The position numbers and the translations under genes are program-made. The notes beneath the pieces were generated by a model, which worked only from the letters and a program-made list of their open reading frames with translations, ran no database searches and was not told where the DNA came from. Below, one piece after another: positions 32,206 through 40,514 of a DNA stretch of 43,899 nt; within the stretch, counting starts at the first letter, position 1; each line of letters starts with the position of its first letter. The DNA is from Rhodospirillaceae bacterium (GTDB lineage: Bacteria; Pseudomonadota; Alphaproteobacteria; Rhodospirillales; JABHCV01), in contig JABMOQ010000059.1 of the NCBI GenBank assembly GCA_013204045.1, forward strand, positions 1-43,899, written 5' to 3'.

Positions 32206-33114
32206 TCATGGGGCAACCTTGTGCGGGCCGATACGAAGACGGCTCTCGCGGTACCATACGTAAATGCCACTGCTGATAATCACGCCCGCCCCGCCCGCCG
32301 TCCAGATGCTTGGCACGTCGCCAAAAACCAGATACCCCCAGACAATAGCGGCGACCACCTGGGAATAGGTGAAAGGAGCAAGCATGGAGGCTTCCGCCGA
32401 GTGAAAAGCTTTGACCAACAAGTAATGCCCGATGGCTCCGGCCATCCCCATGGTCACCATCAATCCCCATTGGGCGGGTGTCAGGGCTTGCCAGTAAAAC
32501 GGGGCCAGGGCTGACAGAGCCAGCGCCCCCACCGCCGTCGAATAAAAGGTGGTCGAGTCCGGGTTATCCTTGCTGCGAATAATCCGTGTCATCACCATGT
32601 ATATGGCAAGCAGAACCGCCGTCGCCAACGGTAACAGGGCCGACCAGCCGAGCACGCCGGAGCCGGGCCGGGCCACCAGCAGGACGCCAATAAAGGCAAA
32701 TATCACGGCGGCCAAGCGCCGTGGACCCACATGCTCACCGAGGAACAGACCGGAAAGAGCGGTGACCAGCACCGGGGCCAGGAACTGAATGGCCGCCGCG
32801 TCCCCCAATGGCATTCGCGTGATCGCCACATACATGAATGAGGTTGCCCCGAACAGGGCAGCGGCACGTATGAATTGCAGGCCCGGGCTGCGGGCGCGCA
32901 GGAAATGGAGCGAGCGCCTTTTCCCGGCATAGAGGGCGAAGGTAATCACCGTGTGAAAAAAATACCGCCCCCAGAGGACCAGCAGGACGGGGACCTCGAT
33001 GGCCAAATGCTTGGCGGTGGCGTCCATGCCCGCCAGAACACCGCCGGTGACGATGATCATCACGATGGCCAAGGCCGGAGCAATCTGGGCGTGGGGATGG
33101 GGGAGAATCGTCAT
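32206..33114 (-). CDS. EamA/DMT family transporter (302 aa)
   Basis: A ten-helix drug/metabolite transporter with two EamA halves. The first half has GGVLAGMDATAKHLAIEVPV, LLVLWGRYFFHTV and TRMPLGDAAAIQFLAPVLVT; the second has YLLVKAFHSAEASMLAPFTY and QVVAAIVWGYLVFGDVP. These are standard family phrases. I choose the ATG at 33114 because the upstream part is not like the family. Substrates of such exporters are amino acids or small metabolites; nothing here narrows it. It diverges from the riboswitch-led small gene. Confidence 0.87.
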   Translation of the reverse strand: MTILPHPHAQIAPALAIVMIIVTGGVLAGMDATAKHLAIEVPVLLVLWGRYFFHTVITFALYAGKRRSLHFLRARSPGLQFIRAAALFGATSFMYVAITRMPLGDAAAIQFLAPVLVTALSGLFLGEHVGPRRLAAVIFAFIGVLLVARPGSGVLGWSALLPLATAVLLAIYMVMTRIIRSKDNPDSTTFYSTAVGALALSALAPFYWQALTPAQWGLMVTMGMAGAIGHYLLVKAFHSAEASMLAPFTYSQVVAAIVWGYLVFGDVPSIWTAGGAGVIISSGIYVWYRESRLRIGPHKVAP

Positions 33115-33263
33115 TATAAAATGTATAACACACCCGACATGCCATACCACCTACGCCATGCCCCCCTGAAACCCTTGTCAGCCGGGCATTATAAGGCCCT
33201 GTGATTGGCGTCACTGCGGGCCCAGGGTGATCGCGATACGCTAACACAATCAATGGGCGCGCA

Positions 33264-33302
33264 TGACCGGGCGTTGTTTCCTCCCTTAGAAAGGCCCGGT
33301 CA
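33264..33302 (+). promoter_or_regulatory. 9-bp hairpin just upstream of the c-di-GMP aptamer
   Basis: TGACCGGGC (33264-33272) pairs perfectly with GCCCGGTCA (33294-33302), and TTTC and GAAA inside the loop can extend the stem. It ends four bases before the aptamer's P1 strand. It may insulate or stabilise the leader RNA; it lacks a T tract, so it is not a typical terminator. Confidence 0.45.
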
Positions 33303-33306
33303 GGTG

Positions 33307-33395
33307 TTTTCCACGATAACGGCAAACCGGCGGAAACGTCGGGACGCAAAGCCACCGGCCTAAGGCAATCGCTAGGGCAGCGGGGTTACCGAAAA
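33307..33395 (+). promoter_or_regulatory. Cyclic di-GMP-I (GEMM-I) riboswitch
   Basis: The leader carries the conserved GEMM-I blocks in order: GGCAAACC (33321-33328), a stem capped by a GAAA tetraloop at 33333-33336, GGGACGCAAAGCC (33341-33353), the receptor-side CCGGCCTAAG, and GCGGGGTTACCG (33380-33391). These match the Vc2 aptamer of Vibrio very closely. The GG before CAAACC is kept, whereas cGAMP-type variants carry an A at that contact, so c-di-GMP is the likely ligand. The P1 closing helix can pair TTTTC (33307-33311) with GAAAA (33391-33395); the latter overlaps the first two bases of the AAGGAG ribosome site (33394-33399), so ligand binding may reduce translation. The switch direction is inferred. 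Confidence 0.9.
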
Positions 33396-33406
33396 GGAGA
33401 AATGCC

Positions 33407-33565
33407 ATGGTTGTCAGTTTTCATACCATGATTCAGGACTCTTGGGATGTCTGGAGCGGGCTGTTTTCGCCCCTTCCATACGGCGATCCATATATGGCCT
33501 CTGCCGTGCTGTTGGGGGCCATCGCCTATATCTCAAGGCAGATCTTCGGCAATTATAACGATTGA
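33407..33565 (+). CDS. Riboswitch-controlled small membrane protein (52 aa)
   Basis: An ATG at 33407 with AAGGAG eight bases upstream opens a 52-residue frame that ends at TGA 33565. The N-terminal half is aromatic-rich (SFHTMIQDSWDVWSGLF), then SPLPYGDP, and a single hydrophobic helix, MASAVLLGAIAYISRQIF, at residues 30-47. It looks like a one-span inner-membrane protein with a short polar end (GNYND). Position between the GEMM-I aptamer and an intrinsic terminator makes it the sole visible target of c-di-GMP control here. I know of no family for it. It may influence motility, attachment or signalling, but this is inference from the regulator alone. Confidence 0.75.
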   Translation: MVVSFHTMIQDSWDVWSGLFSPLPYGDPYMASAVLLGAIAYISRQIFGNYND

Positions 33566-33578
33566 CCGAAGTTCGGTT

Positions 33579-33618
33579 AAAAAGGGCCTCTCGCGGTATC
33601 TCGCGAGGGCCCTTTTTT
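33579..33618 (+). terminator. Intrinsic terminator of the riboswitch gene
   Basis: AAAAAGGGCC...TCTCGCG and CGCGAGGGCCCTTTTTT form a long GC-rich stem with one bulge and a run of six T. It begins 14 bases after the small protein's stop, so the riboswitch and the 52-codon gene form a self-contained unit. Confidence 0.9.
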
Positions 33619-33681
33619 GTTGTTTGCCGCCTCCCCGCAAGCTGTTGACAAGCGGGGTTTTAAGGGTATATTGCCGCCTCG

Positions 33682-33771
33682 ATTCAAGGGTCCCCGAGGA
33701 AGTGTCTCCGGGCCCTTGATGCATATGGTTTCTGCGGGTCCCGGCACTGGCCGGATTCCCGCCCCTTGAAT
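33682..33771 (+). promoter_or_regulatory. rplU leader with two mutually exclusive helices
   Basis: ATTCAAGGG (33682-33690) can pair with CCCTTGAAT (33763-33771), nine bases just before the rplU start; its inner seven bases can instead pair with CCCTTGA at 33713-33719. A further hairpin (GCGGG at 33734-33738 with CCCGC at 33758-33762) lies between. This looks like an autoregulatory ribosomal-protein leader. L21 binding is inferred. Confidence 0.5.
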
Positions 33772-33780
33772 GGAATGGTC

Positions 33781-34299
33781 ATGTTCGCAGTCATTAAAAC
33801 CGGCGGAAAACAATATAAAGTCGCCGAAAACGACGTCATTAAAGTCGAGAAACTGGCAGGCATCGCCGGCGCCACGATTGAACTCGGCGACGTGCTGATG
33901 CTGGCTGAGAAGGGCCAGGCCCCGAAAACCGCCGCCGCCGATCTAGGCAAGGCCGCCGTGTTCGCCGAAGTGCTGGAACAGGGCCGTGCCGCCAAGATCA
34001 TCGTTTTCAAGAAAAAGCGCCGTCATAATTACCGCCGCAAGGCCGGCCATCGTCAGGATCAGACGGTTCTGCGTATCACCGGAATCAGCGCCACCGGCAC
34101 CAAGCCTGCCGCGGTCAAGAAGGCGGCCCCGAAGAAAGAGATCGCCGAGGTTAAGGAAGCGGCGCCAAAGAAGGCAGCGGCTAAAAAAGCCGCGCCGAAG
34201 AAGGCAGCAGCTAAAAAAGCCGCGCCCAAGAAGGCAGCGGCTAAAAAAGCAGCCCCCAAGAAAGCGGCTGCAAAAGCCAAGTCGAAGTCGAAGGAGTAG
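33781..34299 (+). CDS. rplU: 50S ribosomal protein L21 with Lys/Ala-rich tail (172 aa)
   Basis: The first 103 residues are standard L21: [28 protein letters not shown], then [20 protein letters not shown] and TVLRITGI. The protein binds 23S rRNA in the large subunit. The remaining 69 residues form a histone-H1-like tail of Ala, Lys and Pro, encoded by a 30-base tandem repeat. Longer L21 tails exist in other alphaproteobacteria; here the repeat is almost perfect at DNA level. I choose the ATG at 33781, where L21 homology starts; an in-frame TTG at 33766 lies inside the leader helix. It is followed by rpmA after six bases. Confidence 0.97.
   Translation: MFAVIKTGGKQYKVAENDVIKVEKLAGIAGATIELGDVLMLAEKGQAPKTAAADLGKAAVFAEVLEQGRAAKIIVFKKKRRHNYRRKAGHRQDQTVLRITGISATGTKPAAVKKAAPKKEIAEVKEAAPKKAAAKKAAPKKAAAKKAAPKKAAAKKAAPKKAAAKAKSKSKE
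34171..34278 (+). repeat. 30-bp tandem repeat coding the L21 tail
   Basis: Three 30-base units begin at 34171, 34201 and 34231, each coding [10 protein letters not shown], followed by a partial fourth. Units differ by only a few bases, mostly silent, which suggests recent expansion by slippage or unequal exchange. Confidence 0.9.
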
Positions 34300-34305
34300 T
34301 CCCGG

Positions 34306-34566
34306 ATGGCACATAAAAAAGCAGGTGGTAGTTCCCGCAACGGTCGCGATACTGCCGGACGTCGGCTCGGCGTTAAGAAATTCGGCGGCGAACAGGTTAT
34401 CGCCGGCAACATCATCATCCGCCAGCGCGGCACCAAGTGGCATCCCGGTAATAATGTCGGTATCGGTCGGGACCACACCATTTTCGCGCTTGTCGATGGC
34501 CATGTGAAATTTCATCACAAGGCCCTTGGCCGTGTGTTTGTTGCGGTGGAGCCGTCGGCGGGTTAA
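34306..34566 (+). CDS. rpmA: 50S ribosomal protein L27 (86 aa)
   Basis: L27 begins [20 protein letters not shown], continues with [20 protein letters not shown] and ends in [14 protein letters not shown]. The N-terminal part reaches toward the peptidyl-transferase centre of the ribosome. Length and sequence are standard for bacteria; there is no cleavable N-terminal extension as in Firmicutes. It follows rplU by six bases and is closed by a strong terminator at 34600-34627. Confidence 0.98.
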   Translation: MAHKKAGGSSRNGRDTAGRRLGVKKFGGEQVIAGNIIIRQRGTKWHPGNNVGIGRDHTIFALVDGHVKFHHKALGRVFVAVEPSAG

Positions 34567-34599
34567 TTGATCGGCCGCCGTTCGCTTTGCGTTTTATTA

Positions 34600-34627
34600 G
34601 GGGAATGGCTGGCCATTCCCCTTTTTT
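34600..34627 (+). terminator. Intrinsic terminator after rpmA
   Basis: GGGGAATGG and CCATTCCCC make a perfect 9-bp stem around CTGG, followed by six T. It ends the rplU-rpmA transcript; obgE starts 34 bases on, so obgE needs read-through or a promoter inside this short gap. Confidence 0.95.
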
Positions 34628-34660
34628 CATGCCCGAATACCCGGGCTAAAGGCGAAGAGT

Positions 34661-35688
<1,028 letters not shown>

Positions 35689-35692
<4 letters not shown>

Positions 35693-36822
35693 GCCCGCAC
35701 CGCCAGACAACCGACTTGAGCCAGGCCAAGCGCATCGTTATCAAGATCGGCTCGGCCCTGCTGGTCGACCAGGCGCAAGGCACCATCCACCGCAAATGGC
35801 TGGCCGCATTGGCAAGCGACGTTGCGCGCATGATCAAACGCGGCCAGCAGGTGGTGCTGGTATCGTCCGGCGCCATTGCCGTCGGCCGTCGCCATCTCGG
35901 CTTCGAAGATAACCGCCAGCTCAGGCTCGATGAAAAACAGGCGGCCGCCGCCACCGGCATGTTGCGTCTGGCCCATGCCTATCAAGAAGAGCTCGCCCAT
36001 TTCGATTTGACCGTCGCCCAGGTGCTGCTCAGCCTGGACGACAGTGAAAACCGCAAGCGTTACCTGAACGCCCGCAATACCCTGGAAACCCTGCTGCGGC
36101 TCGGTGCGGTGCCGCTGATCAACGAAAACGATACCGTCGCCACCGCCGAAATCCGCCTGGGCGACAACGATCGTCTGGGGGCCCGCGTCGCCGCCATGAT
36201 TTCCGCCGACACCCTGATTCTGCTATCCGACGTCGACGGCCTTTATACCGCCGACCCGGCCACCGACCCGAATGCCACCGTGGTCGCCATCGTTGATGAT
36301 ATTACCCCCGAGATTGAGGCCATGGCGGGCCACGCCAAGGCCGGCGACGGCACCGGCGGCATGGTCACCAAGCTGCTCGCCGCCAGGATCGCCACCGATG
36401 CCGGGTGCCGCATGGTCATCGCCAGTGGTCGGGAAGAAAATCCCGTCCGCCGCATCGAGGAAGGCGCGACGACAACCTGGTTCATGCCCCGCGCCACCCC
36501 GCGCACCGCGCGCCAACACTGGATTGCCGGTTCCCTTAAACCGGCAGGAACGCTAACCGTCGATGACGGCGCGGGCAAGGCGCTGAAAAGCGGCAAAAGC
36601 CTGCTGCCGGCCGGCGTTACAGCGGCCACCGGGGCCTTTGAAAAAGGCGATGCGGTGATTATCCAGAGCGCGGCCGGCAAAGAGCTGGGGCGCGGGCTGA
36701 TTGCCTATTCGGCCGCCGATGCGCAGGCATTGATGGGCCACAAAAGCAGTGAAATAGAACAACTGCTGGGCTACCGTGGCCCGGACGAGTTGATCCACAG
36801 GGATAATCTGGTGCTGTCATGA
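35689..36822 (+). CDS. proB: Glutamate 5-kinase (377 aa)
   Basis: The amino-acid kinase domain starts at [14 protein letters not shown] and includes [34 protein letters not shown] and [10 protein letters not shown]. The C-terminal 75 residues form a PUA domain (ERGDAVIIQ-like strand: [14 protein letters not shown]). The enzyme phosphorylates glutamate, the first and feedback-inhibited step of proline synthesis. It is coupled to obgE and proA by 4-base overlaps at each end. Confidence 0.96.
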
Positions 36823-38090
36823 CCGCTAAAACGGAAGATATCACCATTCTGATGCGGGACTTAGGGCTCGCCGCCCGGGATGCCGCCCAGACCCTGGCCG
36901 TGGCCTCGACCGAGGCCAAGAACCGCGCCCTGACCGAAGCCGCCGCATCCTTGCGAGAGAACCAGCAGGCGATACTGACCGCCAACATCAAGGACCTGGC
37001 CGGCGGTGAGCAGAAAGGCTTGAGCGTGGCCATGATCGACCGGTTGATGCTCAATAATGAACGTATCGAAGCCATGGCAGGCGGCCTGGAAGCGATCGCC
37101 GCCCTGCCCGATCCGGTTGGCACCTCCCTGGCCCAATGGGACCGACCCAACGGCCTTCACTTTGAACGGGTGCGCACGCCCTTGGGGGTTATCGGCGTCA
37201 TTTATGAATCCCGGCCCAACGTCACGGCGGATGCCGGCGCCTTGTGCCTGAAAGCCGGCAACGCGGTGATCTTGCGCGGTGGCTCGGAAAGTTTTCATTC
37301 ATCCAGCGCCATCGCATCGTGCTTAAGCGACGGCCTCAGGGCTGCCAACCTGCCGGTTGCCGCCATCCAGCTGGTGCCGACCCCGGACCGGGCCGCCGTC
37401 GGCGAGATGCTGCGCCTCAGCGAATACATAGATGTCATCGTGCCCCGTGGCGGCAAGTCGTTGATCCAGCGGGTGACGGACGAAAGCCGCATCCCGCTGT
37501 TCAAGCACCTGGAAGGCATCTGCCATACATATATAGATGTCGCCGCCGATCCTGCCATGGCCCGCAAAGTCGCCTTCAACGCCAAGATGCGGCGCACCGG
37601 CGTTTGTGGCGCCATGGAAACCCTGCTCGTCCACCAGGACGTCGCCGCCGCCATACTGCCCGGCATCGTTGACGACCTGACCGAGGCCGGCTGCCAGGTG
37701 CGCGGCGATGGTGCATCAATGGCCATCGACGGACGCATTGCCTGCGCAACCGATGACGACTGGGACACCGAATATCTGGACAGCATCTTGTCGGTGCGCC
37801 TGGTCGGCGGTGTCGATGATGCCATTCGCCATATCGCCGAGCATGGCTCCCGGCACACCGACGCCATCATCACCGAGGACGCGGCGGCGGCGCAGAAGTT
37901 CCTGAACCAAGTCGACAGCGCCATCGTCATGGTCAACGCCTCTACCCAGTACGCCGATGGCGGTGAATTCGGCATGGGTGCCGAAATCGGCATCTCAACC
38001 GGCAAGCTGCATGCCCGCGGCCCGGTCGGCGTCGAGCAGTTGACCAGCTTTAAATATGTGGTGCGCGGGACCGGTCAATGCCGTCCGTGA
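36819..38090 (+). CDS. proA: Gamma-glutamyl phosphate reductase (423 aa)
   Basis: An ALDH-superfamily enzyme that reduces glutamyl phosphate to glutamate semialdehyde with NADPH. Visible blocks are [44 protein letters not shown] and the catalytic-cysteine segment [14 protein letters not shown]; the end reads [17 protein letters not shown]. The length is normal. It overlaps proB by four bases and nadD by 13, so the block is one transcription unit. Confidence 0.97.
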   Translation: MTAKTEDITILMRDLGLAARDAAQTLAVASTEAKNRALTEAAASLRENQQAILTANIKDLAGGEQKGLSVAMIDRLMLNNERIEAMAGGLEAIAALPDPVGTSLAQWDRPNGLHFERVRTPLGVIGVIYESRPNVTADAGALCLKAGNAVILRGGSESFHSSSAIASCLSDGLRAANLPVAAIQLVPTPDRAAVGEMLRLSEYIDVIVPRGGKSLIQRVTDESRIPLFKHLEGICHTYIDVAADPAMARKVAFNAKMRRTGVCGAMETLLVHQDVAAAILPGIVDDLTEAGCQVRGDGASMAIDGRIACATDDDWDTEYLDSILSVRLVGGVDDAIRHIAEHGSRHTDAIITEDAAAAQKFLNQVDSAIVMVNASTQYADGGEFGMGAEIGISTGKLHARGPVGVEQLTSFKYVVRGTGQCRP

Positions 38091-38671
38091 AAAACTGCCG
38101 TATCGGCCTGCTCGGGGGCTCCTTCAATCCGGCCCACGAAGGCCATCTGCACATCAGCCGACTGGCCCTGGAAGAATTGCGCCTCGATCAAGTGTGGTGG
38201 CTGGTGGCACCGCAGAACCCGCTTAAAAGCGCCGATGATATGGCGCCCTTTGCCACAAGGCTGGCCCTGGCTGAAAAGGCCACCGCCGAAGACACGCGAA
38301 TCGTCGTCACCGGCATCGAGCAGGAACTGGGAACCCGCTACACCCTCGATACGGTCCGGGCCTTGAAAAAAAGATACCCGGATGCCCGTTTTGTCCTGGT
38401 CATGGGCGCGGATTTGCTGGCCGAATTACCCAAATGGAAGGGCTGGCGGAGCCTGTTCCGGACGGTTCCCATTGCGGTTTTCGCCCGGCCAACCTATTCT
38501 TTAAGGGCGTTGTCGGGAACGGCGGCGCGGCGCTTCGCAAGGTTCCGTATTAAACGGTATCGGGCGGGCAGTTTGGCGGCAAAGCGACCGCCGGTGTGGG
38601 CTTTCCTGCACACCCGGCCCAATGCGCAGTCCGCCACCAAGATTCGCGCCCGACGTCAGGGCCAAGGATGA
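38078..38671 (+). CDS. nadD: Nicotinate-nucleotide adenylyltransferase (197 aa)
   Basis: The nucleotidyltransferase motif [18 protein letters not shown] lies at residues 10-27 and the second substrate motif (ATKIRA, equivalent to ISSTxIR) near the end. [13 protein letters not shown] and [19 protein letters not shown] are NadD-specific. The enzyme makes NaAD from NaMN and ATP in NAD synthesis. It overlaps proA by 13 bases and rsfS by four. The C-terminus is basic (IRARRQGQG). Confidence 0.96.
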   Translation: MPSVKNCRIGLLGGSFNPAHEGHLHISRLALEELRLDQVWWLVAPQNPLKSADDMAPFATRLALAEKATAEDTRIVVTGIEQELGTRYTLDTVRALKKRYPDARFVLVMGADLLAELPKWKGWRSLFRTVPIAVFARPTYSLRALSGTAARRFARFRIKRYRAGSLAAKRPPVWAFLHTRPNAQSATKIRARRQGQG

Positions 38672-39105
38672 CGTCGGAAATTTGCCTAACCCCTGGTATT
38701 AAGGAGTCGATCATAGCTCAAGTGAAAAAGAAGCTACCGCTACCGGCAGAATTGCTGGAGCTGGTGGAAACGTCCCTCGAAGACGGCAAGGCTGATTCAA
38801 TTGTCGTCATCGATCTCGCAGGCAAGACCTCGTTAACCGACTATATGGTTATTGCCAGTGGCACATCGCAACGCCATGTCGGCGGAATGGCCTCTCATCT
38901 CTGTGAAACAATCAAGGCTAGTGGCATCAAGGGCGTCGCCGTTGAGGGCGAACCCCAGTGCGATTGGGTTTTGGTTGATGCGGGCGATGTGATCATTCAT
39001 CTGTTCCGGCCGGAGGTTCGGGAATTTTACAACCTCGAGAAAATGTGGGGGGTTGCCCTCCCGGATGTTGCCGCCGACACGAAAGCCGCCACCGTAACGG
39101 CTTGA
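38668..39105 (+). CDS. rsfS: Ribosome silencing factor (145 aa)
   Basis: The RsfS/Iojap domain: [40 protein letters not shown], then [20 protein letters not shown] and [11 protein letters not shown]. It binds L14 and blocks subunit joining in starvation. I start it at the ATG at 38668, which overlaps the nadD stop; the first 35 residues are a less conserved extension. The neighbours nadD and rlmH are its usual partners. Confidence 0.95.
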   Translation: MTSEICLTPGIKESIIAQVKKKLPLPAELLELVETSLEDGKADSIVVIDLAGKTSLTDYMVIASGTSQRHVGGMASHLCETIKASGIKGVAVEGEPQCDWVLVDAGDVIIHLFRPEVREFYNLEKMWGVALPDVAADTKAATVTA

Positions 39106-39109
39106 ACGA

Positions 39110-39574
39110 ATGCGAATCCTGATTGCCGCCGTCGGCCGCGCCAAGGCCGGACCGGAGCGTGAGCTCTATGAGCATTATCGTGGCCGCGTCATCCAACCCT
39201 TTTCATTGGAGCTGAAAGAGGTCGAGGAGAAGCGCTCTTTGAGCGCCCCCGAACTAAAACAGCGGGAAGGCGAATTGTTGCTGGCCGCCATCCCCGATGG
39301 CGCCATCACCGTGGCGCTGGATGAAAGAGGCAAGGCGGCCTCCAGTGCCGAATTTGCCAAAATGCTAGGGCATTGGCGCGATGACGGAATCCGCGACGTG
39401 GTTTTCCTGATTGGCGGGGCGGGGGGCCTTGCCGATCCGGTTCGCGCCGCCGCCAGCCATGTCATGTCGTTCGGGGCGGCGACCTGGCCGCATATGCTGG
39501 TCAGGGGACTGCTGGCCGAGCAGGTCTACCGGGCACAGTCTATTCTGTCCGGCCATCCGTATCACCGGGAGTAA
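39110..39574 (+). CDS. rlmH: 23S rRNA pseudouridine-1915 N3-methyltransferase (154 aa)
   Basis: A SPOUT methyltransferase of usual RlmH length. The start [20 protein letters not shown], the [18 protein letters not shown] block, and the knot segment [15 protein letters not shown] followed by [18 protein letters not shown] and a final HPYHRE are all family hallmarks. It methylates pseudouridine 1915 in helix 69 of 23S rRNA. It follows rsfS by four bases and ends the block at the inverted TSUP gene. Confidence 0.97.
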   Translation: MRILIAAVGRAKAGPERELYEHYRGRVIQPFSLELKEVEEKRSLSAPELKQREGELLLAAIPDGAITVALDERGKAASSAEFAKMLGHWRDDGIRDVVFLIGGAGGLADPVRAAASHVMSFGAATWPHMLVRGLLAEQVYRAQSILSGHPYHRE

Positions 39575-39587
39575 TCGCCGGGCGCCC

Positions 39588-40349
39588 TTAAAAGATTTGC
39601 CGCCCCAGCCCGAGAAGGCAAAGCGAGATTAACAGCAAAAGACAAACCCGCTTGTAGAGGTGGGCTAATGAGGGCCGGAAAAGTAAGCTGCCTAAAAAGA
39701 CGCCAACAAGCACGACCGGCGAAAGGATCACCCCGCGCCAAAACGCCTGCAGGTTCATCACGTCATAGAGCAGCAAATAAACAAGTGAGGTGAACATGCC
39801 AATGAACAAGAACATAACCAGCGACGCCCGCATTATTTTGGCATCTGCCCGGCGCGCAAGAACGTAAAGAGCCACAACCATTCCCCCCACCGAGGCAAGG
39901 CCCGTGGCAATACCTGCTGTAACGCCGCTTGCGGAAAGCCCCATTTTCGTCGCCAGGAATTTGGGGCGGATGTGGAATAGTTGAGCGGCAGTCAGGCAAA
40001 AAATAATGAGGAGCGCAATCAGCTTTGACAATTCCGGGTCTATGGTGGTGGTTGCAAAAAGACCGATAGGAACCCCGATTGCAGAGCCAATCACCAACCC
40101 CCAAACAACAGTCATATCGGCGTCTTTCATGCCGCCTCGAAACATCGCGATGCTGGCGGCACCTTCAAGGATGTAGCAAATCGGAATGAGCTCCACCGGC
40201 GGAATGATCGTGACGATACTGGCCATGAGAATCGCCGAAAGGCCAAACCCGGCAAACCCCCTGACCAGGCCCGCAGTAAAAACCGCCGCCACGGCTATGG
40301 CGAAGCTCTGCACAGGCAGGCCGGTAAGGTGAATCAGGCTGTCAAACAT
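39588..40349 (-). CDS. TSUP family (TauE/SafE) membrane permease (253 aa)
   Basis: A polytopic membrane protein of 253 residues with seven or eight hydrophobic segments. The N-terminus FAGFGLSAILMASIVTIIPP and the central GVTAGIATGLASVGGMVVAL are the twin glycine-rich blocks of the TauE/SafE/TSUP family, which moves sulfur-containing organic anions. The substrate is not evident. It is transcribed against the housekeeping block, between rlmH and gpmI, which suggests insertion into an otherwise colinear cluster. It diverges from gpmI. Confidence 0.85.
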   Translation of the reverse strand: MFDSLIHLTGLPVQSFAIAVAAVFTAGLVRGFAGFGLSAILMASIVTIIPPVELIPICYILEGAASIAMFRGGMKDADMTVVWGLVIGSAIGVPIGLFATTTIDPELSKLIALLIIFCLTAAQLFHIRPKFLATKMGLSASGVTAGIATGLASVGGMVVALYVLARRADAKIMRASLVMFLFIGMFTSLVYLLLYDVMNLQAFWRGVILSPVVLVGVFLGSLLFRPSLAHLYKRVCLLLLISLCLLGLGRQIF

Positions 40350-40421
40350 TGCGTATCCTCAAAATCTATATCTGGAACGTGTACCGTGTTAGATTGGTTA
40401 CGCAACTTATTTGAATGTGTG

Positions 40422-40471
40422 CTGCGGAGAATGCCGCAGAAGCCACTTTTATGGCGCGTTATGAGCGCGCC
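40422..40471. promoter_or_regulatory. Two adjacent hairpins upstream of gpmI
   Basis: CTGCGG/CCGCAG (40422-40439) and GGCGCG/CGCGCC (40453-40471) are two 6-bp perfect stems in the 165-base divergent gap. No T tract follows. The AT-rich stretch after them (ATATAACAATATATAAAG) could hold the gpmI promoter, so the stems may be DNA sites rather than RNA. Confidence 0.35.
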
Positions 40472-40514
40472 TCGATATAACAATATATAAAGTATTTCAG
40501 AGATAATTTAAGCT

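Noticed and set aside
33105-33125. A TCATTATA segment at the EamA start as a fifth PuuR-like site
   Set aside because: Only eight bases match, in AT-rich DNA at an unrelated gene; chance is the simpler explanation.
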